A stretch of DNA of 64,000 nucleotides. Origin: Chloroflexi bacterium TSY (GTDB lineage Bacteria; Chloroflexota; Anaerolineae; Caldilineales; Caldilineaceae). The stretch spans positions 36,886-100,885 of the forward strand of contig JAHBNG010000045.1 in assembly GCA_019217005.1 (NCBI GenBank), in the 5' to 3' direction. Under the pieces are notes generated by a model that had not been told where the DNA came from, made no database searches, and saw only the letters and a list, made by a program, of their open reading frames with translations. Shown one piece after another: positions 17,673 through 25,771 of the stretch (within the stretch, counting starts at the first letter, position 1; each line of letters starts with the position of its first letter). A program made the translations under genes and the position numbers.

Positions 17673-17713
17673 TGAGGAGAGGGGGTGAGGGCCACCTCAC
17701 CTTCTTATCCGAC

Positions 17714-17759
17714 TGTCATACCTCTTGCCAAGCGGCAATTGGTATTCTTTAGATCATAA
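17714..17759 (+). CDS. 3' exon of the small ORF interrupted by intron A
   Basis: Completes the Val codon and reads VIPLAKRQLVFFRS-stop when joined to 8151. The same bases are part of a roughly 95-bp imperfect direct repeat (17725-17822, 18657-18755) that on the minus strand looks like the C-terminal coding end of an unrelated gene. Coding status of this exon is therefore doubtful. Confidence 0.3.
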
Positions 17760-17822
17760 CACTAACCGCGCGCGGCGACAAATGCCAATTCATTACGAGT
17801 GCGTAAGCAAAAAATAAGTACA
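17725..17822. repeat. direct repeat, left copy, flanking a toxin-antitoxin pair
   Basis: About 95 bp similar to 18657-18755 (shared blocks such as CAATTCATTA and GAGTGCGTAAGCAAAAAATA). On the minus strand the right copy reads FCLRTHNELTFIAEHGWRYDL and ends in TGA; the left copy is the same but broken by stops. The DUF433/DUF5615 pair lies exactly between them. Confidence 0.6.
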
Positions 17823-17831
17823 CGAGCAGAC

Positions 17832-18236
17832 TTAAGGGAGATAGAGACGAGGTACACCGCGATAATTTTCCAAGTCGAAGATAATGTCAGCCAGTCTTTG
17901 TGCACATGCTCTACAATAATGCCGATCTGGTATTACACGTTTAAGATTCCCAAAGGTCAGTACGGGAAGGCTATCTGGGCCAACCAGTGTACGTGTGATA
18001 TGTTCAAGTGACTCGGTATCGTCATCGCCCGTTCGGTTACCAGTTAACAACAGGCAGTTGTTATCTTGGCAAAACCGCCAGATTGTTTCGTCATCTATAC
18101 CTTCTGTTAACCTCGCCTCCTCCCAAGTTAAGAGATCGACTTCGAGCAACTTAACATAACCTAGTTGATCTAGTGCGTTGAACACTGCTTCAACCTGCCC
18201 ATGACAGTTTTCGTCACTCAAGATCCGAATCGCCAT
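17832..18236 (-). CDS. DUF5615-like (Mut7-C/PIN-like) putative toxin
   Basis: About 134 residues from MAIRILSDENCHGQ (ATG at 18236, GGAG five bases upstream, start overlapping the end of the upstream gene). The early LSDEN, the middle DDETIWRFCQDNNCLLLTGN and the acidic TGDDDTESLEH fit the Mut7-C/DUF5615 group of PIN-like nucleases, in which acidic residues bind metal. Such proteins pair with DUF433 antitoxins, as here. Target RNA unknown. Confidence 0.65.
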   Translation of the reverse strand: MAIRILSDENCHGQVEAVFNALDQLGYVKLLEVDLLTWEEARLTEGIDDETIWRFCQDNNCLLLTGNRTGDDDTESLEHITRTLVGPDSLPVLTFGNLKRVIPDRHYCRACAQRLADIIFDLENYRGVPRLYLP

Positions 18237-18594
18237 TCTTGCTCCATAAACGCTTGTTTTTCTCGCGTAAAGCATAGAACGCCTCACGTTCAGGTGTCAT
18301 AGGTAAGGCTGCAATCTGCTTTTCGCGTTCGGCAGCAATTGCGCGATGATAGCGCTCGTTCTCAGCCTTTTTTGCTAGTAATTTGGGGAGTTTGGCCTCC
18401 AACCGTTCACGATTTTTCTCAATATATTCCAGTGCAACTTGCACTTGCAGCGGTTTAAGATTATGAATTACGCAAAGCGCGTTGAAGTCCTCTCCTTCTT
18501 GTTGCGAAAGCAAGATATCATAGACTGTGGTACGGCTCTGGCTGACTACGGGGCCAATGCCAGTTTCAAGAATTTCGTAGCCTTTGAAACTCAT
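18214..18594 (-). CDS. DUF433-like antitoxin
   Basis: 126 residues. QSRTTVYDILLSQQEGEDFNAL, then NLKPLQVQVALEYIEKNRERLE is the DUF433 helix-turn-helix-like fold; the C-terminus is a long charged helix that probably binds the partner. AAGGAG precedes the ATG by 7 bases. It overlaps the downstream putative toxin by 23 bp. It likely represses its own promoter, in keeping with the family. Confidence 0.65.
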   Translation of the reverse strand: MSFKGYEILETGIGPVVSQSRTTVYDILLSQQEGEDFNALCVIHNLKPLQVQVALEYIEKNRERLEAKLPKLLAKKAENERYHRAIAAEREKQIAALPMTPEREAFYALREKNKRLWSKNGDSDLE

Positions 18595-18915
18595 TGTCGC
18601 ACTCCTTTTTATAAGCAGTTAACTCAAGTTTACTGTCTGCCATTATACCACACAAATCAAGTAGCCAAACGGTAATCGGTACTCACCAGATCGTAACGCC
18701 AACCATGCTCGGCGATAAACGTCAATTCATTATGAGTGCGTAAGCAAAAAATAGTTACTTGTTTCCGTGTGTATTTACAGTGGCGTTGGCGACTTCGTGG
18801 GTTCATCCAACACAAGCAATCCGGTCAACCCGCCGTCAGGTCATCGGGTAAGTAGTTTTTCTGTTATAATATCCATAATATCCCTAAATCATACATAGCA
18901 TTGAGCGTCGAAGTC
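18595..18915. other. intergenic with right copy of the direct repeat
   Basis: Contains the divergent control region of the DUF433 gene and the right repeat copy (18657-18755), whose minus strand encodes a 47-residue gene end (SRQRHCKYTRKQVTIFCLR and onward to RLAT). That gene is not otherwise present here, so it is a remnant. Confidence 0.5.
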
Positions 18916-19155
18916 ATGAAAATATATTTCGATAATTGCGCACTACAACGGCCTCTAGACGACAAATCGCAAACACGGATTCGGTTAGAGGCAGAAGCAA
19001 TACTCAGTATTTTAGAACAGTGTAAAGCTGGGAATGCTGAAGCGGACTACTTCTGCACTTGCAATGACCGATTTTTAAGACGGGCGAAAACGGTCAGTGA
19101 CCTTAAAACGATGATTGTAACGCCCCTTGAATTGATAGAGGAGTTAGATATATGA
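18916..19155 (+). pseudogene. PIN-domain toxin remnant (internal deletion)
   Basis: MKIYFDNCALQRPLDDKSQTRIRLEAEAIL is the start of a well-known PIN family, and AEADYFCTCNDRFLRRAKTV is its C-terminal part. The roughly 80 central residues carrying the other metal-binding acids are absent, and the two halves are joined in frame at CKAGN-AEADYF. The protein should lack nuclease activity. It overlaps the next ORF by 4 bp (ATGA). Confidence 0.7.
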
Positions 19156-19385
19156 TAGCCGAAGCTAAACCACTAGCTGAGATAACCCAAGAGGCCATCC
19201 GAATATTATTTCGAGAAATTGGTGTTGTTAATACTATCCGTTTCATCAATCAATATACGACGGGATATGGTAATTATACTGAGGAACGGCGTGAACTGTT
19301 TGCAGATCAAACTTTAGAAGATCTAGTGAGCCAGATTAAGCAACGAAGAGAACGTAAGGCAAAGACTGAGTCAAACGCGGGATAG
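19152..19385 (+). CDS. antitoxin-like partner of the PIN remnant
   Basis: 77 residues, KPLAEITQEAIRILFREIGVVNTIRFINQYTTGYGNYTEERRELF, then a basic C-terminus. This is the small protein that usually follows PIN proteins of the MKIYLDNC type. It is intact while its toxin is deleted. Confidence 0.65.
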   Translation: MIAEAKPLAEITQEAIRILFREIGVVNTIRFINQYTTGYGNYTEERRELFADQTLEDLVSQIKQRRERKAKTESNAG

Positions 19386-19646
19386 GCTGTGTTGTGTATT
19401 TAATCGATTAGGGCATTGGGGAGTCTCGCCAAACTACCTACGAGGTCAGAGCCGATCGTCTAGTGTCTTGGTGGAGTGGCTGGGGTGTCGCAGGCAACAT
19501 CATTTGCACCAGACGGCGGGGGATTGGTGCCGAATTGCGTTATTTCGTTCACATTATTGGTCGCTCACTCGGAGCCAGTTGGGTAATTTTGCAGAGAACC
19601 CATATAGCGACTCAAACTTCTATTGTTCGTTTCCTGGCGTGATGAT
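19386..19646. other. intergenic, no gene assigned
   Basis: One plus-strand frame is open from about 19410 to 19633 (SWWSGWGVAGNIICTRRRG), but has no start or recognisable family. It may be a gene remnant. Confidence 0.35.
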
Positions 19647-20709
19647 CTAAGTCTTGATCGCACCCGAAGTCAACCCCTCGACAAACAATCGACTGGTGAA
19701 AAAGAAGAGAATCACGAGCGGGACTGCCCCCAGCAAGAGACCCGCCATCACCCGTCCATAACTGGTGTAATACTGCTCCATATAGGAGTATAGCCCCGGC
19801 GTCAGCGGGTAGAGTCGGCGTTCTGTGAGGGTTAAGACGGGCCAGATTAAGTTGTTCCAAGTGCTCAGGAGATTGAGAATCGCAACCACGCCCAACATCG
19901 ATTTCGTCAGCGGCAACGCGATATACCAATAGATCTGCCAATCGGATGCCCCATCAATCCGACAGGCATCGAACATCTCGCGCGGGAGGCTCTCGAAGAA
20001 AGCGCGTAAGATCAAGATACCCAGGATCTGCCCGCCCGATATCCACGGCAGAATCAAGGCCCAGTGCGTATTGATCAGCCCCAAATCCTTGACCAGCACG
20101 AAGGAGGGCACCAGGGTCAGCGAGGCGGGGACCATCATCAAGGCCAAGACAGCATAGAAGACAACCGGTCGGCCTGGAAAGTCGATCATCGAGAAAGAGT
20201 AGGCTGCCAGAGAACTCAACAGCAGAACACCGATGACGGTGGCACCGCTGACGATGATGCTGTTCAGCAAGAATTGACTGACAATCTGGGGGTGGTTCAA
20301 AATTAGGTTTACACTTTTGATATATAGACAAAAATCTATATGAGACCGTTTTCTCTCTGAGAACCGGCGAAATCAGAGAATATAAACGTTCTTTCTGTTT
20401 CTAAAAGTGTAAACCTATCTATCCAGCTAAAATGAACCACCCCACAATCTGTCCGGCAAACTGGTAATTCTCCCATCGTAGCGGCAGCGTGGGTGTAAAG
20501 GGCACTCGCGCAAATTGCGAGGGGCTTTTGAAGGAGATGAAGATCGCCATGATGAGTGGGGCAATCATCAAGAAACAGAGAAGACCGAGGACGATGACGC
20601 GCCAAAGATCGCCTCGACGAAGACTGCGCCTACGCTCGGTCGTCTCGCCGGCAACGGATCTGTCCTCTGCAATGGTCGAAATTGTACCTGCGTCGCCACT
20701 TTGCTCCAC
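19647..20709 (-). pseudogene. carbohydrate ABC transporter permease (MalG type), split by a MITE
   Basis: The GTG start at 20709 (AGGAG, seven bases) overlaps the end of the MalF-type gene. The N-terminal part includes LLCFLMIAPLIMAIFISFKSPSQF and ends FAGQIV, then stops within the inserted element. The C-terminal part from about 20280 (SQFLLNSIIVSGATVIGVLLLSS) carries the EAA loop (DACRIDGASDWQIYWYIALPL) and GLTSGAIKT at the end. Deleting 20289-20443 and one copy of ACAATCTG restores FAGQIVSQFLLNS in frame. The importer is thus probably non-functional here unless the element excises. Confidence 0.9.
20289..20443. mobile_element. 155-bp MITE in the permease gene
   Basis: Termini GGGGTGGTTCA and TGAACCACCCC, further inverted arms AGGTTTACACTTTT and AAAAGTGTAAACCT, and a perfect 8-bp target duplication ACAATCTG (20281-20288, 20444-20451). 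A sister copy of identical length is at 59687-59841. No coding capacity. Confidence 0.92.
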
Positions 20710-20710
20710 A

Positions 20711-21670
20711 TCAAAACTCCTGCGTTCGAATATAGCGCATGTTGATGATCGTGGCCACCAACGTAATCAGAAACATCACTACCCCGATGGCCGAAGCATA
20801 GCCCATTCGACTGATGCGGAAGGCATTGAAATACATCCACATGCCGGGCACCTGCGTTGAATCGATGGGGCCTCCTTGGGTCATGGCAAAGACCGATGTG
20901 AACTCCTGTACGCTCCACATGATGGTCAGCACAATGAGCAGCTTGATCTGACCCGTCACCAAAGGCAGTTCGATATACCACAGGCGCTTCCACCCAGTGG
21001 CACCATCCAGCAGTCCGCTTTCAACTACCTCGTTGGGAATTGCTTGTAATCCGGCTAGCAAAATGAGTACCGAGATGCCATCAATCCACGGGAAGTTGCG
21101 AAACATAATCGCATAGATCGCAATCTTCGGATCCGCCAGCCAGGCACGAGTCCACTCCTCCAGCCCGGCCAACCTGAGTAACTCATTGAGAGGCCCAATG
21201 GTTGCATCATAGATGAAGATCCAGAGCAGAATGAGAACCACAGAAGGAATGACGACTGGCAGGATCATGAACAGCCGAAAAGCATATTGTAGACGCCCAC
21301 TTCGGAGTCGATGAATCGTCACGGCGACGAGAATAGAGAAGCCAACAAAGGCAACCAAATACCAAACCGTTAATAAGGCCATGTTTTCGAGGGATCGGAT
21401 AAAGACCTTGTCGTCTGTAAAGAGTTCAACAAAGTTCGCCAAGCCGATATATGTTCCCTCCAGCCCTGCGTTCCAATCAAAGAGTGATCGATATAACCCA
21501 GAAACAGCTGGATAGTATTGAAAGACGAGGAGAAAGGCAATGGTCGGCAGAACCATGAAATAGCCCGTCCTCGTTTCAACCATCCGTTGCCAAAGCGTCT
21601 TCTGATGGCGAGTAGAGGCAGTCTCTCCGACCGCTATTACCGCCTGTTCAGACTTTGCCTTGCCGATCAT
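20711..21670 (-). CDS. carbohydrate ABC transporter permease (MalF type)
   Basis: 319 residues from MIGKAKSEQ (21670); an in-frame ATG ten codons upstream is less likely. Six membrane segments, starting with GYFMVLPTIAFLLVFQYYPAVSGLY and including LFMILPVVIPSVVLILLWIFIY. The EAA loop that contacts the ATPase reads ESGLLDGATGWKRLWYIELPL. Lies between the MalG-type gene and the binding protein in the usual order (binding protein, MalF, MalG on the minus strand). No ATPase gene is in the window; these systems often share one. Confidence 0.9.
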   Translation of the reverse strand: MIGKAKSEQAVIAVGETASTRHQKTLWQRMVETRTGYFMVLPTIAFLLVFQYYPAVSGLYRSLFDWNAGLEGTYIGLANFVELFTDDKVFIRSLENMALLTVWYLVAFVGFSILVAVTIHRLRSGRLQYAFRLFMILPVVIPSVVLILLWIFIYDATIGPLNELLRLAGLEEWTRAWLADPKIAIYAIMFRNFPWIDGISVLILLAGLQAIPNEVVESGLLDGATGWKRLWYIELPLVTGQIKLLIVLTIMWSVQEFTSVFAMTQGGPIDSTQVPGMWMYFNAFRISRMGYASAIGVVMFLITLVATIINMRYIRTQEF

Positions 21671-21773
21671 AACCCCTTCACTTCCCGCTTTTATTAACAA
21701 TTCGTCAATTCAACAATTCATCAATTCGTTATTACTTTTACGAACTTACCCTACAAATGACGTCACCCTATAC

Positions 21774-21860
21774 TCAGTAGACAGCAATCGTTAGATTCTT
21801 CACTTCGTTGGTGCTTCGCACCCACTACGTGAGCGGAATGACACGTTTGCGGTCTACTGA
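21774..21860. repeat. short palindromic interspersed element, copy 1
   Basis: Ends TCAGTAGACAGCA and TGCGGTCTACTGA are inverted repeats. The inside shares CAATCGTTAGATTCTTC and GAATGACAC with a copy in opposite orientation at 35300-35363. Confidence 0.65.
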
Positions 21861-21876
21861 TACTGAGTACCAACAC

Positions 21877-23367
21877 TCACGCACACGCATTGCCTTGCTC
21901 ATCAATGTAACGAGCAGCATATCCCTCAAAAGCCGCCTGATTCTCCTCAATACATTCGTCAATTGTCATCTCGTCCAGAAGGTAGGCCCACCAAGCTTTG
22001 CCACATCGCTCTGCAGCTTCTAGATCCATCGTGACGATCTCGTATTGGAACATCGTCACGTATCCAAGGGATTGGACCACACCCTTGTGCGCCTCAGCGA
22101 ATCGGTTGGGTACGTTAACATTCTTGACATTGGGCATATCCGTCCCGATCTCTCCCTGGACCTTGCCGACATTTTCGGGATGGGACATGAAGCGCAGCAG
22201 GTCAATAGCCGTGTCCAATACGCCATCTTTGCGCGCCCGGGTAGAAACTGCGTAATTATTGGTCACCGTACCGACATTTGGCGCAACGGAGGGCGGATCA
22301 GTCACGAATTCACTACTTTCCTTGGTGAGCGGAGGTGCCCAGAAAGTGGCCCATTCGAAATCCATTAGCGGATCGATCTCCAATTGTGGGATGATCCAGG
22401 AGCCAGCCTCCAAGCCAGGTGTCTTCTTGGTGAGGAAGAGTTGGGTTGCATTTGGCCGCTGAACAGTCCAGTCCGCACGGCGATAGGGAACGTTCAACTT
22501 CCATAACTCCAACCATTGGCGAAATTGCGGGATATGTGCAGAATATTCCCCGCTCCTGATCGCGCAGGCGACTTCGGAAAGTTCGGCAAATTCACCATCT
22601 GGGTTGACCAACGGTGCCAAGTCGCGCTCCATAATCATCGAGCCAATCTGCTGGCGATACCAGGCGTCGGTATCCGATGGACTAAAGGTCATGTGGTCAT
22701 ACCCAATCAGGCCCGCGTCTTGGGCGACCTGACAGTTCTCTAGAAACTCGGCATAGCTTTGTGGCACGCTGATGCCAAGCTCATCATAGAGATCGACATT
22801 GTAGTAGAACCAGGTTGTGTTGATCCCAAAGGCAACGTTGTATCGATTCCCTTCGATCAACAACATGGTGTTGGGGGTTGGGTAGAATTGATCAATCCAG
22901 CGGTCGCTGCCTTCTGCGCCGGCCGGAATATACGGATTTGGTTCGTCCAGAAATGGTGATAAATTGACCCACCAGTCCTTGTCCACGTCTTCCTTGATGA
23001 TCCACTGCGCTGCTGGCATGACGTGGGGAATGGTGCCAGCTGTCTGCTGGGCCACCATCCACTCGCGGGAGTCAACGCCAGCTGGTAGCCTGATCCACTC
23101 GATCCTCACGTCGGGGTGTTCTGCCTGGTAGTCATCGACCACCTCCAGGATTTTGTTGTGCGGATTGGGGTTGTCTTCGCTCCGCTCCATGCTCTCGGTG
23201 GGTGTCCAACCTCCCCACCATACGATCAGATTTTGCGTATCAGCAGCCGCTTGACCATCGTCAGACGCGTCAGGCTGTGGTGGCGTACATGCAGCCAGAA
23301 CTCCGCCGACTGATAGAGCGCCCGCTGCCTTTAGAAAGCTTCGTCTCGAAAATGTAGATGTCTCCAT
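21877..23367 (-). CDS. extracellular sugar-binding lipoprotein (solute-binding family 1)
   Basis: 496 residues with a twin-arginine type signal (SRRSFLKAAGA) ending in a lipobox LAAC at about residue 26, so exported and membrane-anchored. Typical family 1 features are NLIVWWGGW at the start of the mature domain and DLYDELGISVPQSYAEFLENC in the middle. GGAGG lies upstream of the ATG. It is the first gene of the importer operon with the two permeases. Substrate is not deducible; sugars or sugar acids are usual. Confidence 0.9.
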   Translation of the reverse strand: METSTFSRRSFLKAAGALSVGGVLAACTPPQPDASDDGQAAADTQNLIVWWGGWTPTESMERSEDNPNPHNKILEVVDDYQAEHPDVRIEWIRLPAGVDSREWMVAQQTAGTIPHVMPAAQWIIKEDVDKDWWVNLSPFLDEPNPYIPAGAEGSDRWIDQFYPTPNTMLLIEGNRYNVAFGINTTWFYYNVDLYDELGISVPQSYAEFLENCQVAQDAGLIGYDHMTFSPSDTDAWYRQQIGSMIMERDLAPLVNPDGEFAELSEVACAIRSGEYSAHIPQFRQWLELWKLNVPYRRADWTVQRPNATQLFLTKKTPGLEAGSWIIPQLEIDPLMDFEWATFWAPPLTKESSEFVTDPPSVAPNVGTVTNNYAVSTRARKDGVLDTAIDLLRFMSHPENVGKVQGEIGTDMPNVKNVNVPNRFAEAHKGVVQSLGYVTMFQYEIVTMDLEAAERCGKAWWAYLLDEMTIDECIEENQAAFEGYAARYIDEQGNACA

Positions 23368-23435
23368 TCTACCTGCCTCCTCCAGTGAAATTGCCTATTC
23401 ATGTTACAGATGTGGGAATATAGGGAGGTCGTTGA

Positions 23436-25469
23436 CTACGTGTGATTCTCTGGATCTTCCCAATACCAGGTGGCGTTGTCGATGATGTGTTCATAGACGC
23501 CACGACAGCAGTCCCACGGATAGCCAGGATGGATGCCCTTGAAGCCATCCTTGACCACGACCAGCCGTGGCAGTTCGCCAAAGAAGCCAACCGTGGGCAA
23601 TTCCTCGGCCCAAATTTGCAGAATCCCCTTGAATAGCTCAATCTGCTTATCCGGATCGGCTGTAACTCGAATCTCGTCCCACAGATTCCAAAGATCCCAC
23701 TGCCAGTGACCGTCGGGCGGTTCCTCGCCGTTGGGGTTGCTTGGGTCCACTGACCACATTTGCCAGGCATTGCCCCACGGACGCTCGGTGTTGGCACGGT
23801 TGATCCAGATGACGGGATCGGCTAGGGGGATCAAGTTGCGGTCCATAAAAGTCGTATTGGCTTCAATGTCGTTGGCCCGATCGAGTTCTTGCGCAAGCGC
23901 GCGTTCAGCACCGCGATAGTTGACCTCAAAACCTAGCTCATTCAGAAAATCGATGAGCATCTGATCGTTATCGGTCACCTCTGGTCCGCCCAACTGGGTC
24001 CAACGGATTCGTTCGCCGCTACCATCTTTCCAGAGGCGGAACCCATCTTCGTCCCGCTCCGTGTACCCCAAGCCGTCGATCAACTCGTTGGCTCGATCTG
24101 GATCGTACTCAAGATGGGCGTTGGTCAGTTCAGGAAGATGCAACGGGGATTCTACCGGTGGACCGTACTGCATGCTTGTCGCGAGGCCATCAAATACCAG
24201 TTCATTGATCTCATCCCGATTCACACCAAGCGAAACCGCGATGCGAAAGTCTCGCTCCTGAAAGAGCTCGCGTACGCGTGGATCTTTGGCAGTCATATTA
24301 AAGTGGAGGCCATAGACTGCCGTCCGACGCCAGATCTGAACTTTGTAGTCTCCCTTCTCCTCGTTCTCTTTGAGCACAGTCAAATCTGTATTGCGTACGT
24401 GGCGCGATTGACAGTCAACCTCACCATTGATGAGTCGCAAGGCGTGGACATCTGGGTCGGTGAATTGACGGAATGAGAGGTTATCGATGTAGGGTAGCTG
24501 GTTGCCCGCTACGTCTACTGCCCAGAAATAGGGATTTCTCGTGGCGTTGAGCAGCTCTTCAGCCATCGTGTTTTCTACGGTCCAGGGCCAAAGCATGGGG
24601 CTCTCGGGGTTTTCGTGACGATTGCTGCGCATATCTTCATAGAGATCGACCCAAGAGTCTAAGCCCGCATCCGCAACCGCCTTGTCTAGGGCCGCCGCAT
24701 CGTCGGTGTGATCTGGATGGAACTGCTTCATATAGACAGCGGATCGTACGGGGAAACTCAACAATATCCCAGCCGAAAAGTGGAAGAGCGCATTAGGACT
24801 GGCAAATTTGAATACGACTGTCGTTTCATCAGGCGCAGATAGCTCCGCTGGCACATTTTCGCCGTCCACGTTGCTGGTCAACCATGCGGGAAAGACGGGG
24901 GTCAGTTCCTCGTTCTTGATCTCTTCCTCATACCAGAAGATGACATCGTCGGCAGTGAACGGTTCGCCGCTCGACCATTTCATTCCCTTGCGCAGCCGGA
25001 AGGTATATTCAGTGGCATCCTCGCTCACTTCCCAGGACTCCGCGACCATGGGATTGATCGTCAACTCCTGGTTGATCGAGAGCAATCCCCTGATAATGAC
25101 CTGATTGATGGCAAAGTGATCGGCTTGGCCACGTCTGCCAGCTCGCCAGAGCCCACCATAGTTGCCGACGCCATCCAGACCCTCGAGCACCAAGGGATTC
25201 TCGGGCAGGCGTTCGTCCACAGGTGGTAGGTCGCCGTTGGCGACCATCTCTGCCAACATTGGTGCTTCATTGTAGGTTCCTGGTGGTCCAGCCGGAGCGG
25301 CGGGTTTCTCAGCAGCTGATGTATCCGAGACAGATGCTTCATCTGCAGGTGCTTCGGGCGCTGGAGCACCGCCTCCACAGGCAGCTAGGGCTGTGCCGAC
25401 CGTCGCAAACGCTGACATGCGTATAAACTCGCGACGCGAGATTTCTGTTCTGGGCTTCAATCTTTTCAT
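23436..25469 (-). CDS. peptide/nickel-type solute-binding lipoprotein (family 5)
   Basis: 677 residues from MKRLKPRTEISRREF (25469; AAGGAG six bases upstream, preferred over an in-frame ATG nine codons earlier). Tat-like signal SRREFIRMSAFATVG and lipobox LAAC. Family 5 signatures include ESWEVSEDATEYTFRLRKGMKWSSGEPFTADDVIFWYEE and the Asp-rich middle. No cognate permease or ATPase follows, so it is an orphan here. Likely binds an oligopeptide or a plant/algal oligosaccharide-like ligand; specificity unknown. Confidence 0.9.
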   Translation of the reverse strand: MKRLKPRTEISRREFIRMSAFATVGTALAACGGGAPAPEAPADEASVSDTSAAEKPAAPAGPPGTYNEAPMLAEMVANGDLPPVDERLPENPLVLEGLDGVGNYGGLWRAGRRGQADHFAINQVIIRGLLSINQELTINPMVAESWEVSEDATEYTFRLRKGMKWSSGEPFTADDVIFWYEEEIKNEELTPVFPAWLTSNVDGENVPAELSAPDETTVVFKFASPNALFHFSAGILLSFPVRSAVYMKQFHPDHTDDAAALDKAVADAGLDSWVDLYEDMRSNRHENPESPMLWPWTVENTMAEELLNATRNPYFWAVDVAGNQLPYIDNLSFRQFTDPDVHALRLINGEVDCQSRHVRNTDLTVLKENEEKGDYKVQIWRRTAVYGLHFNMTAKDPRVRELFQERDFRIAVSLGVNRDEINELVFDGLATSMQYGPPVESPLHLPELTNAHLEYDPDRANELIDGLGYTERDEDGFRLWKDGSGERIRWTQLGGPEVTDNDQMLIDFLNELGFEVNYRGAERALAQELDRANDIEANTTFMDRNLIPLADPVIWINRANTERPWGNAWQMWSVDPSNPNGEEPPDGHWQWDLWNLWDEIRVTADPDKQIELFKGILQIWAEELPTVGFFGELPRLVVVKDGFKGIHPGYPWDCCRGVYEHIIDNATWYWEDPENHT

Positions 25470-25535
25470 GTTTTTCTCCTTGGGTTCTTGTGGCAAATAT
25501 GGGGAATTGAATGTAATATAATGAAATTATTCTCA

Positions 25536-25634
25536 ATTAGGTTCTGTTGACATTTAGAGTGCACCCTCAGAGCGTTGGTCGCGTTGCATGATGATTTCTC
25601 TCGAGAGGGCTGTCAAATGTCAACGGCTCCTAAT
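25536..25634. mobile_element. 99-bp mini-element with IS5-like ends
   Basis: Ends ATTAGGTTCTGTTGACATTT and its imperfect complement (AAATGTCAACGGCTCCTAAT). The left motif matches the surviving terminus of the IS5 remnant at 5157, suggesting a non-autonomous derivative. Confidence 0.6.
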
Positions 25635-25771
25635 GAGTGAGTGCAGTATTAGGGCGGGAGGAGATATCAGCACCGCCCATTAGTATAGCGGACAAAAGTA
25701 TGGTGTGCAAGTCTCTTGTTTACATGGCAGCAATATCAAATTAGGCGGTTCCAGGTGACAGTCCCACCCGA

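Larger units (their letters stand above)
8152..17713 (+). mobile_element. group II intron A, interrupted by three other mobile elements
   Basis: It starts with GTGCGAC (group II consensus GUGYG) and ends ...A-TCC-GAC, with a bulged adenosine 7 nt before the 3' end in a domain VI hairpin (GGTGAGG / CCTCACC). Domain V is bipartite (15196-15215 plus 17659-17672). The encoded RT is split by recombinase elements at 9167-11888 and 12211-14208, and intron B occupies 15216-17658. Without insertions the intron would be about 2.4 kb, normal for bacterial ORF-bearing introns. EBS1 (8472-8477) is fully complementary to the six exon bases before 8152, fixing the 5' boundary. Confidence 0.85.
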
